A DNA stretch of 64,000 bases from Flectonema sp. DT1601 (taxonomy: Eukaryota; Euglenozoa; Diplonemea; Diplonemida; Diplonemidae): contig OZ025826.1 of assembly GCA_964019425.1 (NCBI GenBank), positions 186,001 to 250,000 of the forward strand, read 5' to 3'. Under the pieces are notes generated by a model. It searched no databases and had not been told where the DNA came from. It was given only the letters and a program-made list of their open reading frames with translations. The translations under genes were made by a program, and so were the position numbers. This document shows positions 32,101 to 44,400 of this stretch, piece after piece (positions within the stretch are counted from its first letter, which is position 1; the number at the start of each line of letters is the position of its first letter).

Positions 32101-35100
32101 AACGTCGACGTCGCGTCCCACTCCCACAGAGTCATCAGGCTGTTCACCTTGTACTTCAAACTGAAAGTCTGCTCCGTGGCGTTCGCCAATCCCTCCACCA
32201 CCGCCGTCGGCGGGCTCACCGTCACCGCACACGTGCACGCTTCGCCAATCGCGACCGCCTCCACCGAGAATTTCGCCACTCCCCCCTTGAAGAACGCCGA
32301 CTGCGTCACCGCCACGTCGCACTTCGTCGAAGCCGCCCCAGTCGCCGTCGAGGTGCACGCCACCGCCGCCGTCGCCGGTTCCGCCACCCGTGACATCGAC
32401 AGGTACCAACTCTTGTCCGTCGAAGTCGCTCCCGGCTTCTGCCCAACCGCGTAAGCTGAGAACCAACACGAGCTCTGCGCGAGCATCTCCGTCTTGTCAG
32501 AGCATCCACTCGTCGCCTTCGCCGGGTTGTCCACCGCCATGTGCGTCGCCGCAGTCGAGAAGTGCACCTTCGGCGCCGCCTTGTCTCCGAAGTAACGAGT
32601 CGGCACCGAAGTCGCCCCCGGAGAGATCTGGAACCCGACCGCGTACCACACCCCCGGCGTGTCAGCCAGCGACAGCATCGTCGTTCCCGTCGCCCCCATC
32701 GAGTTCACTTCGGGGATCGGGATCCCGTTGAACACCGCCGTCCCGTTCGTCAGCGCCGCCGTCGGAGACCCGGTCGAAAGCGTTCCGAACGACGGAGATC
32801 CCGCCGCCACCGACATCATCGCCTCGAACGACTGCGAACTCCCGCTCGCCAACCCCAGCTTCGCCTGCCCCACCGCGTGGTTCCCGTACACCGGCTGGAA
32901 CGCGAACGGCGTCGGCCCCGCAACCGTGTACGAACGGTCCCCCAGGTCGTCCGCCGCGTAAACCTCAAACTGCCACTTCCCCACGTCCCCCGCGGCCTTG
33001 TACCACTGAACCATTTTCGTCCGCGACCCCGGAATCGCCACGATCTGCGACGCGTCCGTCAGCACCGTCATCCAGTGCGGCACCGAGTCCAACGTCACCT
33101 TGCATCGGAAACACGCCCGCATGAAGAAAGCCCTCACCGTCGCCGTCCCTTCCACCGGCGTCGTTCGTCCCCCGGACGCCGTCGGCGACGTCACCACCAC
33201 CCGCGTTCCTCCCCCGTTTCCGGAGCTCTCCGCTCCCGACAGCGACAGCGAAACCTCCGACGCCGACGCGTCCCAGTCCGGAACGTTGTGTCGGTCCACG
33301 TTCCACGCCGTCAGCGAGAACGGCTTCCTCCTCCTCACCGCCACCGGAGGCCGCCCAGCCAAGATCCACCCCGCTCCGCAGGTCACCACCTTGTACGCCA
33401 GAACCGATCCCACTACCGGGATCTCCGAAGAAGAAGCAGAAGCAGAACTCGTCGTCGTGTAGCTCCTCAGCGGGAACTTCCCCGTCTTCGGCTTCATCCC
33501 CGTCTTCGTCAGCTTGTAGTTCAACCACACAGAACACTGGCTGCACGGCCTCGCAAAGTAGAACACCACTCCCTCCGAAGACTCTACCAGCGTCGGCTCG
33601 TAGCTCGCCGACGCGAACTCCTCCGCCGTCACCGCCGAGCACAGGTCCGTCGCCGTGCTAAGCACCTTGTTTTCACCGTCCACCATGAACCCTCCATTTC
33701 CGTACCGCATCCTGCTCGCGTCCCCCGTCAGCGTGTCCACCCACTGCGACGACACCGAAACCGTTCGGCTCCAACGGCTGTGCACCGATTCCTGCATCGC
33801 CCATTTCGTTCCCATCACCTGGATGTTCTCCAAGTGAACCTTGAACAGGTCCCCGACCTTGATCGTCCACCCTTGGCTGCTGCTTCCGCTCGCACTCGGA
33901 ACAGTCTGCGAAGACACCGCCACCAAGTCAGTCTCCCCTTCCTTCACGCTGAAGGTCTTCGTCACCCTCGTACGTCCGTACAGAAGCGGCGTCGCGTCCG
34001 AAGGATCCGTCGATCCCGCCCCGAGTCCCTGCAGGCACTCCGTAGCCGCTTTCCCGATGTAGCACAAGTCCATCTGCAGCGTGCACGCCTCGCAAGGAAG
34101 CGCGAACACCGGCCAAGGGGTCCCCACTCCCATCAACGTCGACACCGCCGAGTCGCTTCGCTCCTTGAACGACGACAGGCTCCCCGCCCGGACCACCTTC
34201 CCGTCGCTCACCAGCGAAGGGTTCAGCTCGTACACCTTCAGGATCCCGCCGTTGTTGCATTTAGACCAGCTCTTCTTCGTCACCCTCACCAGCGTGTCCG
34301 TGTACGTCCAAGCCCTCACCGTCGACGTCGTCGTCACCATGGTTTCGATCGGGAACGGAATCCCCGACACCACCCCCAACCCGTAATCCCATCCCTCACC
34401 GGGAACCGCCGAGTACTGTCGGTAGTTGTTCTCCACCGTCTGCAGGTGTCTCTTCGACGGGCACTCGTCGTCCGTCGTCACCCCGCTTCCCGCGATGTTC
34501 CACCTCGCGAACGTCTCCGTCGGATCCGTCCAGTAGTACGTGTTGGTCGTCGTCGTTCCCGAAACCGACGCCTGCGTCGACGTCAGCGAGCTCGCCGTCA
34601 GCTGGATCGCCTGCTGCGCCCCCTCCGTCGCCGCCTTGTCCCGCACGTAGAACGAAAACCCCACCTTCAACGCCGTCGATGAAAAAATGTGCGTCAGCTG
34701 CGGGTTCGGATTCGCCGTGCTCGCCACCGTCGACGGCACCACGTTCGCCGCAGCCAGCGTCTTGTTCGTCACCGTTTCCCCCGCCACCACCAGGTACGCC
34801 GAATCGAACGAGATCTTGTACTCGATCCGTTGGTCGTAAACGTAGAATCGGGTGTTCGCAATCGTCGAGATCGTGTAGTACGCGAACGCCGTCAGGCTCG
34901 AAAGGTCCGGGCTCAGACCGCACGCCGTGCTCGATCCGCGGATCTTCTTCCCCGCCGTCGGCTCCGTCTGGATGATCGTCGCCATCGTCGCCTCCGGCGC
35001 CGTCACCCACAAACTGATCGTCACGCACACCGACAGGTCCGTCACCTCCGCGTCCGACGTCGAATCCCACGACGACGAGCAGATCCGGAAAGTCGCCTGC

Positions 35101-38100
35101 CGCACCGGCGATTTCGCCGGCGTCCCCGCAGCGTTTCCGTACTGGATCGACACCGCCCCCGCCCCCGACGCGATGTTCGACGTCCCCCCGTTCAGCGAAC
35201 GCCGCGCCTGCACCTCCAGTGCCCCGAACGTGTACTCGTTCGTCCCGATCTTCTCGAGCGACGCCCCGTTCATCACAGAGTGGATCGTGATGTCCGAGCT
35301 CACCAGGTCCCCGCTCACCGCGTCCGTCGTCCACGTCGGCGCCGTTCCCTTCGGACTCGTCTGCGGTCCCCCCTCCGGCACGATCGTCGCGTTCCGCGAA
35401 GAGGTCGAGTCGATCACGTCACCGGACACCGAGCTCACGTTGTGGAACACCACGTCCACGCTGAACCCGGTCGCGTCGAAGCTCGTCAGGTCCATCGAGT
35501 ACTTCGTGCATCCAGACCCCGCAGCCACTTCCGTCGGAGAACACAACGACACCGCCGTGCTCGTCACCCCGGCCACCTGCACGTACTGCCTCGGCGCCTG
35601 CGCGTCCAGCCTCTCCAACGTGATCGCCGCCACGCAGCTGTACGCCTTCGTCGACGTCGGCCTCGATCCCGATCCCCCCGTCGACGAGTACACGAACCCG
35701 CTCGCGTGGTACGTGATCTGCATGTCCTCCGGTACCCCCGTCGACGGAACGTTCCCTTCGAAGTACAACTTCGTGAACACCGCTCCCGCCGACGACATCC
35801 TCGCCGACAGGATCGTCAACGAAGACGAAGACGGCGACGACGATGACAATCCCGAATCCGATTTCAACACGTACGTGTTGGTCCCCGAAGTAGTCTTTCG
35901 AGACACATCCTTCTCGGTGTCCGTGAACACCCACCACCGAGGGTACATCACAGGAGTCGTCGTCCCCTTCGCATGCGCCTCCACCGTCACGTCGAACAGG
36001 TACGACTTCGTGCTCCCGCTTTCGAAGCTCACCGCCAGCGGCGAAGTCACTCCCGGGGTGCACGTCATGTCGATGCTTTCGTACGCCCACGTCAGCGTCG
36101 CCACCCCTCCAGAAGCTGCCCCGCTCGTCAGGTACGACTCAGGTCCCGCTCCCCAGGTCGTGTGGAACGTGAACTCGCAAGAGTAGCATGGCTTGTTCGG
36201 CCGCATCGTCCACTGCGCTCCCCACTGCGTCCCCGACGACAGCGTCTTCGGCACGTACTTCGTCACCGCGCATCCCCCACTCGTCGACGTCGGGTCCGGG
36301 TACGCGCACTTCTTCGAAGCCGAAGCCGACACGCTCCCGTCCTTCCACATCACCACCTGGTCCCGGTTCGTTGCCCCGTTCGCCGGCGCCGGTCCGTTCA
36401 GCAGCGCGAAAAACTCTCCGTAGTGGAACTCGTCCTCCACGAACGTTCCCCCGATCTTCGTTCCCGCCACCGCCGTCACCACGATCCCGTCCTTCACCAC
36501 CGACGAAGTCTTGTCGAACGTCACCGACACCGTCGTCGCCGCAACCCGAACCGGCGTCACAACCGAAGCCTTGATGTCGGTGATCGCCGTCGACGTGTGC
36601 GCGAACGTGAACAGCAGGCTGCATCCCCCACCCGTCACGTAACGCGAGCACTTGTTGTCCGACGCGTACACCCGGAAGTCCACCAACCACGACGCCCCAT
36701 CCTGCTGCGGCGAGCTCACGATCAGCGTCTTCACCGCCGCCGGAGTCCCCTGCAAGTTGTCCGAGCTCGGGCTGCTGATCACCCCGAGCACCTTGCTCGA
36801 CGTCCCCGACGAGTCCACCTTTGCCGACAACGACCACCCGGACATCGCCAAGTTCTTCAGGTCGATCGGCGACCCCTGCGAGTCCAACGGAGCGAACCGG
36901 AGACGGTACGGCACCAGCGCCTCCAGGTACGAGCTCGCGTTCGCCTTGAACGTGTTCGCACTCGACGCATCCCCGATGAACGCAGGCGCCGGCACCCGGT
37001 TCGCCGTCAGCCCCATCGACGTGTCCAGAGGGGTGATCGACAGGAACTTGATCTGCGTCGGCAGCCTTCTCTTCACCTGCACCACCACCCGAGTCCAGTC
37101 CTCCGCCGTCGTACCCGTCCCCCGCGGATACGTCACGTTCAGGTACACGTTCCCCTCGGTGTTCCCCGCCTTCAGCTCCGGCGTGAACTTGTAAACATAA
37201 AATCCTCCCAGCTGCCACGCCACGTCCTTCGGCCGTCCGCTCTCGAAGCTCGACCCCACCAGCGCCGTCACCTCCGACGGCGTCCCCGTCGCAGAAGACA
37301 GAGACGGGTAGTCCTGCGACGCATACAACACCGACAGCGTCCCGTTCGGTGCGAACTCCGGTCCCTTCCACCTCGCCTCGATCAGCAGCTGGCAAGGCTT
37401 CCCGCTCCAGCACGTCTTCAGGTAGCACGAAGGCTCCGCCGCCGAACACGAACTCGCCGAACCCGACGTCCCCGACATCGTCGACAGCGTCTCCACCTTG
37501 TCCAGCGACACCCCCGTCACAGGTCGTTCCTGGATGTTCACCCAGTGCGCAGCCGACTTCAGCGTACCCGACTCCGCCGTGAACCGGATCCCGCATCCGA
37601 ACTCGTTCGCAGGGCAAGCCGACCGGTACTGCAGCCCGAACGACACCACTCCGTCCACCATCGACTGCCTCAACCCGTTCGTCGGCCACCCGTACTTCTT
37701 CGCCTTCCCCAGCGTGCACGCTCCCTCCGAGTTCTCGATCAGGAACGGCTCCCCGCTGCTCGCCTCCGGCTCCGTCCACCCATCCGTGCACACCAACCCA
37801 GCGAACGACCCCGTCGACGGACACCTCTTCACGTCCACCGCGTACGATCCGAACGGCACGTCCGTTCCCGCACTCGACGACAACTTTACCAAATAGGTCA
37901 CCTTCTTCCCAGAGTTCAGCAGAGGGGTCCTCGACACCTTCGACGTCTCCGCATCCGTCACGTTCGCAACCGGCACCACATCCGCCGAGTACATCGTCGC
38001 AACCGTATCCGTGTACGCCGTGAACCGCGACGAGCTGTCGAACACCACGTCGCTCGTCACCGACAGCTGAGAAGGCTGCCCCACCGTCCCGTCCCTCCAG

Positions 38101-41100
38101 TACCCGCTCCCTCCTCCCTGCAGCGCCAACCCTCCGTTGTACAGCTGGTACACCACCCCCTGCTTCGTCACCCGCTTCGCTCCGTACGTCGAGTTGAAGA
38201 ACGCCGTCGTCGCCTCCCCCGCTTTGTACACGCAGATCTTGAACTGTTCCGAGCTACCCGGATTCGCCGGCGGCAAGATGAACTGGTCAACCGACGACGT
38301 CCACGTGTCCCAAATCCCCGCCGACACGTTCGACGTCCGCAACATCCGAAACCACTCGTCCGCGCCCTGCGTGCTTCCCGTCGGCGTCAGCGTCGGCGCC
38401 GGGCACACCTGCGACCCGTTCACCACCGTCACCAGGTCCGTCCCGAATCCCGCGCTGTTCTGCAGGGTGCACGCGATCCCCTCCCCATCCACCTGGTTGA
38501 ACGAGCACCACGAAGACAACGAAGTCATCACCTGTCCCCCGCTTCCATCGTCCGTCACCCTCACATCCAACGCCGTCAGGTTCGTCTTCGTCGTCGGGTC
38601 CACCTGCACCTCCAGGAACGTCGGGTGCGAGAACAGTCCGTAGTCCCCGTCCGAAGACGGCAGCCAAAGCCACGGCTGCTCCACCGTCACCGACGAGTGC
38701 GCCACCTTGTAGCACACCTTGTACTGTCCCGAGTTCAGCGGCACGTGGAACGTCGCCTTCACAGCGTTCGACGCATACGCCGAAAGAGACGGGCACAGCG
38801 CGTCCGCACGGGCTCCCGTCCCGACAGAGCAGTTCACCAGGTTCGTCGTCGAGTCCACAGCCGGTCCGAAGCAGTCGCCGTTCTTCACCGCCGTCCACGA
38901 ACTCACCGTTCCCCACGCCGCCCCAACTGGATCCGGCGGCAGCCTCTTCGAAGGCTGCTTCGCGAGCACCAACTTGAACTTGTTCGTCGTCCCGAGCGCC
39001 GTCGTCGTCGCCGTCGAGTACGAGTTGAACACGAACCCCGTGCTCGCCACCAGCGTTCCCGACCCCGCAGGCGTCGAGATGTAGTTCGTCGAAGCCCCTC
39101 CCAACGCCACCGCCCCGCTCGTCGGTCCCGTGAACAGCGAAGTCACCGGACGCAATCCCGCGTCCAGCGTCCAACTCTTCACCAGCGCAGGGGCCGTGTA
39201 GAACGAGCTCCGCTTGTTCACGTCCCCGATCCGCAGCTGCCCCACGATGTGCGATCCCTGAGCCACTTCCACCCAACGCCTCGTCCCCAGCGTCCCCCCG
39301 AAAACACTCGTCGAGAACGTCGTTAGCACACACACCCGGTACTCGATCTTCGCATCCGACGACGTCGGAGGCAGCGTCACCCTCATCGTCGCCACGTCGC
39401 TCGGACCGTCCGACGGACCGAGGTCCTGCACCCCCTCCGCCCCTCCCTTCTCCAGCCCAACGTGCAGCGACTTCCCCCCGAATCGCAGCATCTCCGGCTT
39501 CCCTCCGCTGCACGCCCCGTGCGCATCCACGATCTTCGCCGCGTCCATCTTCGCGTTCGTGTTGAACGTATCCGAGTTCGCCGTCGCGTCGCACTTCTTC
39601 CCGTCCGCAGACAACGAACACCGCACGAAGTTCACCGTCGAAAGCCCGCTGTTCATCGGCTGGTTCCCCGCCGTCACGTACCAACGGATCCCGTTGTCCT
39701 TCACCTTGTACTTCCCCGTGTTCCACCAAGACATCGTGTCGTTCGAACTGTTCATCGCCGAATACGACTGCAGCTGAATGCACAGGTGGTAGTCTCCCTC
39801 CCGGTGTGGTCCCTTCAGGTAAAAGTACACCTTCGTTCCCGTGCTTCCCTCAAAACCCAGCTTCGACGCCGCCGACGCGAACGGACCCCCCTCCGTCGAA
39901 GCCGCAGTCCCCAGGCAGTTGTTGTTGTTCATCTTCGGATCCGACCACACGAACTTCGCGTGGAACGCGTTCACCAACGGCAACCCCTCCGTCGTCGAAC
40001 CCAGCGCAACCGGCACCGTCACCACGAACTTCGTCAGCTCTCCTCCCACCACCGTCGACAGCGCCTGCGGCGACACCGTCATCGCAGTCTTCGGCTCCAC
40101 CTCCCACTGCCGCAGGATCGCCCAGTTCGCCGTCCCCGTCTGCCGGTAGCAGATCTTGTAGTAGTTCGCCGCCATGCTCGTCTCGCTGTACGAAGGCAGC
40201 GCGATCGACGCCGCCAGAGAGTCGTGGTTCGAGTAGTAGTGGTCCCCCGGCACAATGTCGTCGTACACGTCCGACAGGTGCTTCACGTGCAGCGCCAGGT
40301 CCGTCGTCGACCCCGCCGACGGTCCGCACGTCTCGTTCGCGCACATCTTCATCGCCTCCTTCGACTGCGAGCACGGGTTCGCCTTGTACAAACCGTACAG
40401 CCCACTCTTCTCGATCTTCCCCGCTCCCCCGATCGGGCAGTACAGCGACAGGTGCGTGTCCGCCATCTTCGGGTTCCAGTTCGACGGGTTCACGTCACAC
40501 GGATCCCACAGTCCCACCAGCCTCAGCACGTCTCCCGAATTGTCGCATCCACCCGGACACGGACCCCTCGGCGCCGCCGTCAGCTCCGACCGCGTGTCCG
40601 TCACGATGAACAGCGCCTCCATCCCCGACCGGCTCTCGCTCACCGAAACCGCCAGCGTCCCGCTGTCCGCCACCGTCGTCAGCGAACTCGGCTGCGCCCA
40701 CTGCCCTCTCTCGATGTACCCCCCGTGCGGCATCGGGTTGCTCGGATCGTTGATCGGCTGCCCGCTCGACGGCGACCACGCCGACAACTCCCTCCAGTTC
40801 CAACCCCCCAGTCGGAAACACACCCGGTAAGTCGCCGCATCCGGCACCAGCATGTAGAACGCCACGCTGCTCGTCTTCGCCACGTCCGACGACGATCCCA
40901 AGCACTGCAACACGTCCTTGTTCCCCGCGTCCGCGCTGTTGCACTCCACCATCCCTCCGTTCTTGTTGTCCGCCCCCATCGTCGAGTCCCCGGTGAACTG
41001 CGGGTAGTCGCAAGGTTTCGACGAAGGAACCAGCCTCAGCCTGCTCCCCTTCGTCCCCTTCACCACCGTGTCTCCCGTCGTCGTCGTCCACGACCGAACC

Positions 41101-43367
41101 AAGTCCCAAGGACGCGAGTCCAGGTCAACTGCAGACGAACGGTTCGACTTCTCGATGATCATCGGTCCCCAGGTCCCCGCCCTCGTGTCGTTCATGTACC
41201 ACGTCACCGTCTGCGGGTAGTCGATTCCGTCCGAAGCGCTCTCTCCCCAAGTCTGCGGCACCAGCGGGTGCGCCGACGTGCTCATCGTTCCCGGAACGTA
41301 CATCGCGTTCAGGTGCAGCCACTTCGTCGGCGTCGATCCCACCCCGCTTCGGTGGAACGGAAGCACCCTCAGCCCGCTGTTCGCCACGCACCCGCTTCCC
41401 GTGTTGCATGTTCGGCGGTAGCACACGTACCACTGCGAGTACTCCGTGCTCGGAACGTACAGCGTCGAATACGTCTCCGACTGCGACGACGCCTCGTCGT
41501 TCCCACCCCCCGCCACCGTCGGGTCCCCGGTCAAGTCCCTCGAAGCAATCCCGTACTGCGCCCCGAGGTCGATGTATCCGTACGTCGCGTCCGCCGCCCG
41601 GTACCAGCATCCCACCGACGGCGACGATCCGTAGTCCGTCGTCCAATCCCTCCCGTAGCTCGTCGACTCCGTGAACCGCGACGTCGCAACCAACCGGAAG
41701 TAGTCCCCTCCCTGCGGAGCCCAGTAGTTCGCCTGCCTCTTGCTCGCCCGCACCAGAGGCTTCGTCATCGAAGTCGAGATCGCGTGCTGCTCCACGTGGC
41801 TCAGCGCCGCCACCGTGCTCAGCTTCCCGGAACCCGAGTCGTCGAACACGATCTCCCCCCAAGTTCCCGGAGTCAGGTCAGCCATCGACCATCCAACCTC
41901 CTCGGTCACCACCGTGAAGTACGCATTCGCCTCGTTCGACGGGCAACCCGCCGCCGACGTGCACCGGTACAGCTTCCTCCAAGCCGGCACCTGGTCGATG
42001 TTCGTCGTGTTCCCCTCCGACCTCCACTGCATCCGCTGCTCGCGTGACGAGAAGCACACGTCGTACTGGCTCCCCACCGACGTCGGCAGCCTCGCGTACA
42101 CGTACGCGTGCTTCGTCGTCTCCCCCCATCCTCCCGGCACCACCGTCACGTTCTCGTCGTTCACAGGCCAGTAGTTCCCCGATCCCGACCACGTGTCCAG
42201 CAGCGGGTTCGCGTACTGCGTCCCGAACAGACCCATCCCACCAGCCGTAGCTCCCTCCTTCAGCCCCACCAGCGCTTCCGGACTCCACGTCCCGTCGTTC
42301 TCAACGTACGCCGTTCCGAGGTACGGTTTCGTCGGCGACTGGAACTCGTACGTGCAAGCCTTCCCCTTCGGAACGATCTTCATCGCATCCCCGAGACCGC
42401 ACACCGACATCGTCGCGTAGTTCGTTCCCGCGCACGACGACGGAGAGTACGTGAAGTTCCACGTCGTTTCCGAACTCAGCAGCTGCACGATCGCGTACTG
42501 TCCCGCAGAAGCCTCCGGCAGGTAGTACCACGCGTTCGAAGCACTCGAAGTGAACACGTGCTGGTCCTTGACCTCGAATGCCGTCCACACATCGTGCGAC
42601 TCCACGTCCCACACCCCACCCTCATCGATGTGGTGTCGGAAGCAAATCACAAACGGCGTCGACGACGACGGCGCATCGAACGTCACGTGCGCCGAATCCA
42701 CGATCGACACGTTCAGAGCCTCCGACGTCGACAACCCGAACCCCTTCCTCGTCTGCAGCGCCGTCGCTCCCTGCACGTACCCACCGCAGTTGTCGTCGTA
42801 CGTCGACGACCAAGCGAAGATCTTCACAGTCATCGCCGTATCGTCCGACACGTTGAAGTGCTTCACCGAAACCTGGTCGATCACCGAAATCGTTTTGATC
42901 TGCACCCGAACCTCCTGCCCCTCCGAGAACGTCGATGGCGCGATGTTCAGTGTGTAGTTGTGTCTCCTCACCGTCGGCGACAGGGTCAGCGACGCCGTTC
43001 CCGTTGGAAGCGAAAGCGACTGCGTGAACGTCTGCGTCCCCGTCGGCAGCGACATGCTCACCGTCGCCGTCGGCAGAGACAGCGACACCGTCTGCGACGC
43101 CGTCCCCGTTGGCAGTGACTGCGACGTCGTGATCGTCGAGCTCGCCGACAGGGAACCCGACAACGAAAGGGAATCTGAACCACTCAAGCTCGCACTCATC
43201 GAACTCGACGCACTGCCGGTTGGAAGTGACAGCGATACCGTCAATGAATCCGAAAACGTCGACGACAGAGAAAACGTTGCCGTCCTCGTCGCCCCGCTTA
43301 CCGGCTCTACCATCGTCATCATCATCCACATCGCCGTCGTAATAAGAAGCTTCAACTTCATCCTCAT
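29140..43367 (-). CDS. Giant GPI-type surface glycoprotein, array copy 1 (two exons)
   Basis: CDS join on the minus strand: 43367..29510, 29405..29140 (14,124 bases, 4707 aa). Signal peptide MRMKLKLLITTAMWMMM, likely cut after EPVSG. Residues 25-135 are Ser/Thr-rich with five SLPTG/SLPTA-type repeats, a probable O-glycosylated head. Residues about 140-1800 hold at least nine copies of a beta motif Y-x-[VIL]-C-[YFVI] usually followed by a Trp (near 237, 433, 645, 845, 1067, 1190, 1340, 1547, 1706). Residues about 1990-3720 hold a second motif, PC-x-x-C-x-[VLF]-x-[LFV] (KPCYSCEFTF, LPCEACTLQM, RPCSQCSVWL, RACFRCKVTL, EACTCAVTV). Many N-x-S/T sequons. Exon 2 gives the stalk (VPTAVPTAV, PPTPQPPPP) and a hydrophobic end LFGTLACSLLFVIVLGVM with no tail, typical of a GPI-attachment signal. 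Codons are G/C-ended, unlike the flanking genes. Stop is TAG. Family not recognised; surface location is a strong inference. Confidence 0.9.
29406..29509 (-). other. Intron of giant gene copy 1 (104 nt)
   Basis: Donor ACAG|GTATGT, acceptor CAAAAAAACAG, phase 1 (joins Thr to Ala-Ala-Pro-Thr-Val). Made of GTT/GTC triplets, ATAAAT units and CAAAAA units. It differs from the introns of copies 2 and 3 in all three simple-repeat tracts. Confidence 0.9.
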
Positions 43368-43582
43368 CTTCGGGCAGCTCGAACTCTTCTCTTTAAGACT
43401 TTCTTAGGTTGTTGTCTGTAGTGAGGGCACGACTTCTCACTTTCCAATATTTTCTCTCTTTTTTTTGTTTTTTTTTGTGTGTTGTCTTTGTGTTTTTTCA
43501 ACCACAAATTACCTTTTGCAGGTAAGTAAGCTGTGAGGGTGGAGGGTGGAAAGAAGATTATGCTTAGATTTTCAACAAACAT
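43364..43582 (-). other. Upstream ORF (72 codons) overlapping the giant gene start by ATGA
   Basis: ATG at 43582; its TGA shares bases with the ATG of the giant gene (ATGA arrangement). The product is basic and not recognised. It may be removed by splicing or trans-splicing: a pyrimidine-rich tract ending CACAG lies inside it near 43534-43558. It is present identically before copy 2 at 59188-59406. Function, if any, would be translational control. Confidence 0.25.
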
Positions 43583-43592
43583 TAAAAGAAGA

Positions 43593-43628
43593 AACTCAAC
43601 TCAACTTAACTCAACTCAACTCAACTTA
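43593..43628. repeat. AACTC/AACTT pentamer repeat
   Basis: Seven pentamers upstream of the copy 1 start; the same tract lies at 59417-59452 before copy 2. It sits about 230 bases from the ATG, so it could be part of the promoter or leader, but simple-repeat origin is equally likely. Confidence 0.6.
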
Positions 43629-44372
43629 ATTTCAATCCCTCCTTCAACCTCTTCCTCCCTCCTGCCTTCTGGTAGCTTCCATTCCAGGATGTCTTCAGCA
43701 GGCTGCATGAAATGAAATGAAAGAAAGATTATCAGGAGAAGAACCACAACAACCACAACAACAACAACAACAAAAGGAAAAACAGAACGTTACCGGAGAG
43801 GAAGGATTGGTAATTCCGAAAGGAAGCCAATTTTTGCATGTAGTACTATAAAAAAAATTAAAAAAAAATTAAAAAAAAATGAAAATGAAAATAAAGCAAA
43901 AATTAGTCGCTGCGCAAACCTTCTCGTTGATGTTTGTAGATAGTCTTGTGGACTCCAGAGTGTAATTAGAGACCTGCGTCAGTGACTTCATACAACTATC
44001 TCAGCCTGCAAACGACATCAAAAGTAGTAAAGTACTATAAGCATTGATTAGAACTAGGGGAGGGGTTTTTCAAAGAGGGAGGAGAAGGAAGGAAGGAAGG
44101 AATTGGTAAGTGGAGGGGGCACTGGAGAGAGCATCCCGCAGATGACGAGCCAGGCAAGGGAATTGTCGTGGCTTCGCCCAGCAAGATGCCGATATGGATG
44201 GTAATTGTGTAGATTATGGGGAAAGGAGAAAGGGAAAATGAATAGAAAATATAAATGGATTTCGAGCAGCATCAACGACAACACACAAAGGTTGCCATTG
44301 GGTAAGCTGCCGTGGCTACCCTCACCACTCCAACAAAAAAGAAGTGTGCGAGCTCAGAATGAGTACCTTCAA

Positions 44373-44400
44373 CCCAGAAGGGGTTCTCACCCCTTCTGGG
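44373..44400. other. Perfect 11-bp inverted repeat with 6-base loop
   Basis: Arms CCCAGAAGGGG and CCCCTTCTGGG around TTCTCA. On the minus strand it lies about 570 bases past the copy 2 stop and about 1 kb before the copy 1 start. A stem this strong in AT-rich DNA could be an RNA-processing or 3'-end element. The same hairpin is at 60197-60224. Confidence 0.8.

Noticed and set aside
32541-42047. Very long + strand open frames inside the giant gene (713, 1117 and 861 codons) and their copies in unit 2
   Set aside because: They are Arg/His/Pro-rich, lie fully antisense to a protein with signal peptide and GPI signal, and arise from the G/C-ended codon bias that removes stops from other frames.
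42970-43300. SLPTG repeats as sortase LPxTG signals
   Set aside because: The motif lacks the middle residue, is N-terminal and repeated, and the organism is a eukaryote.
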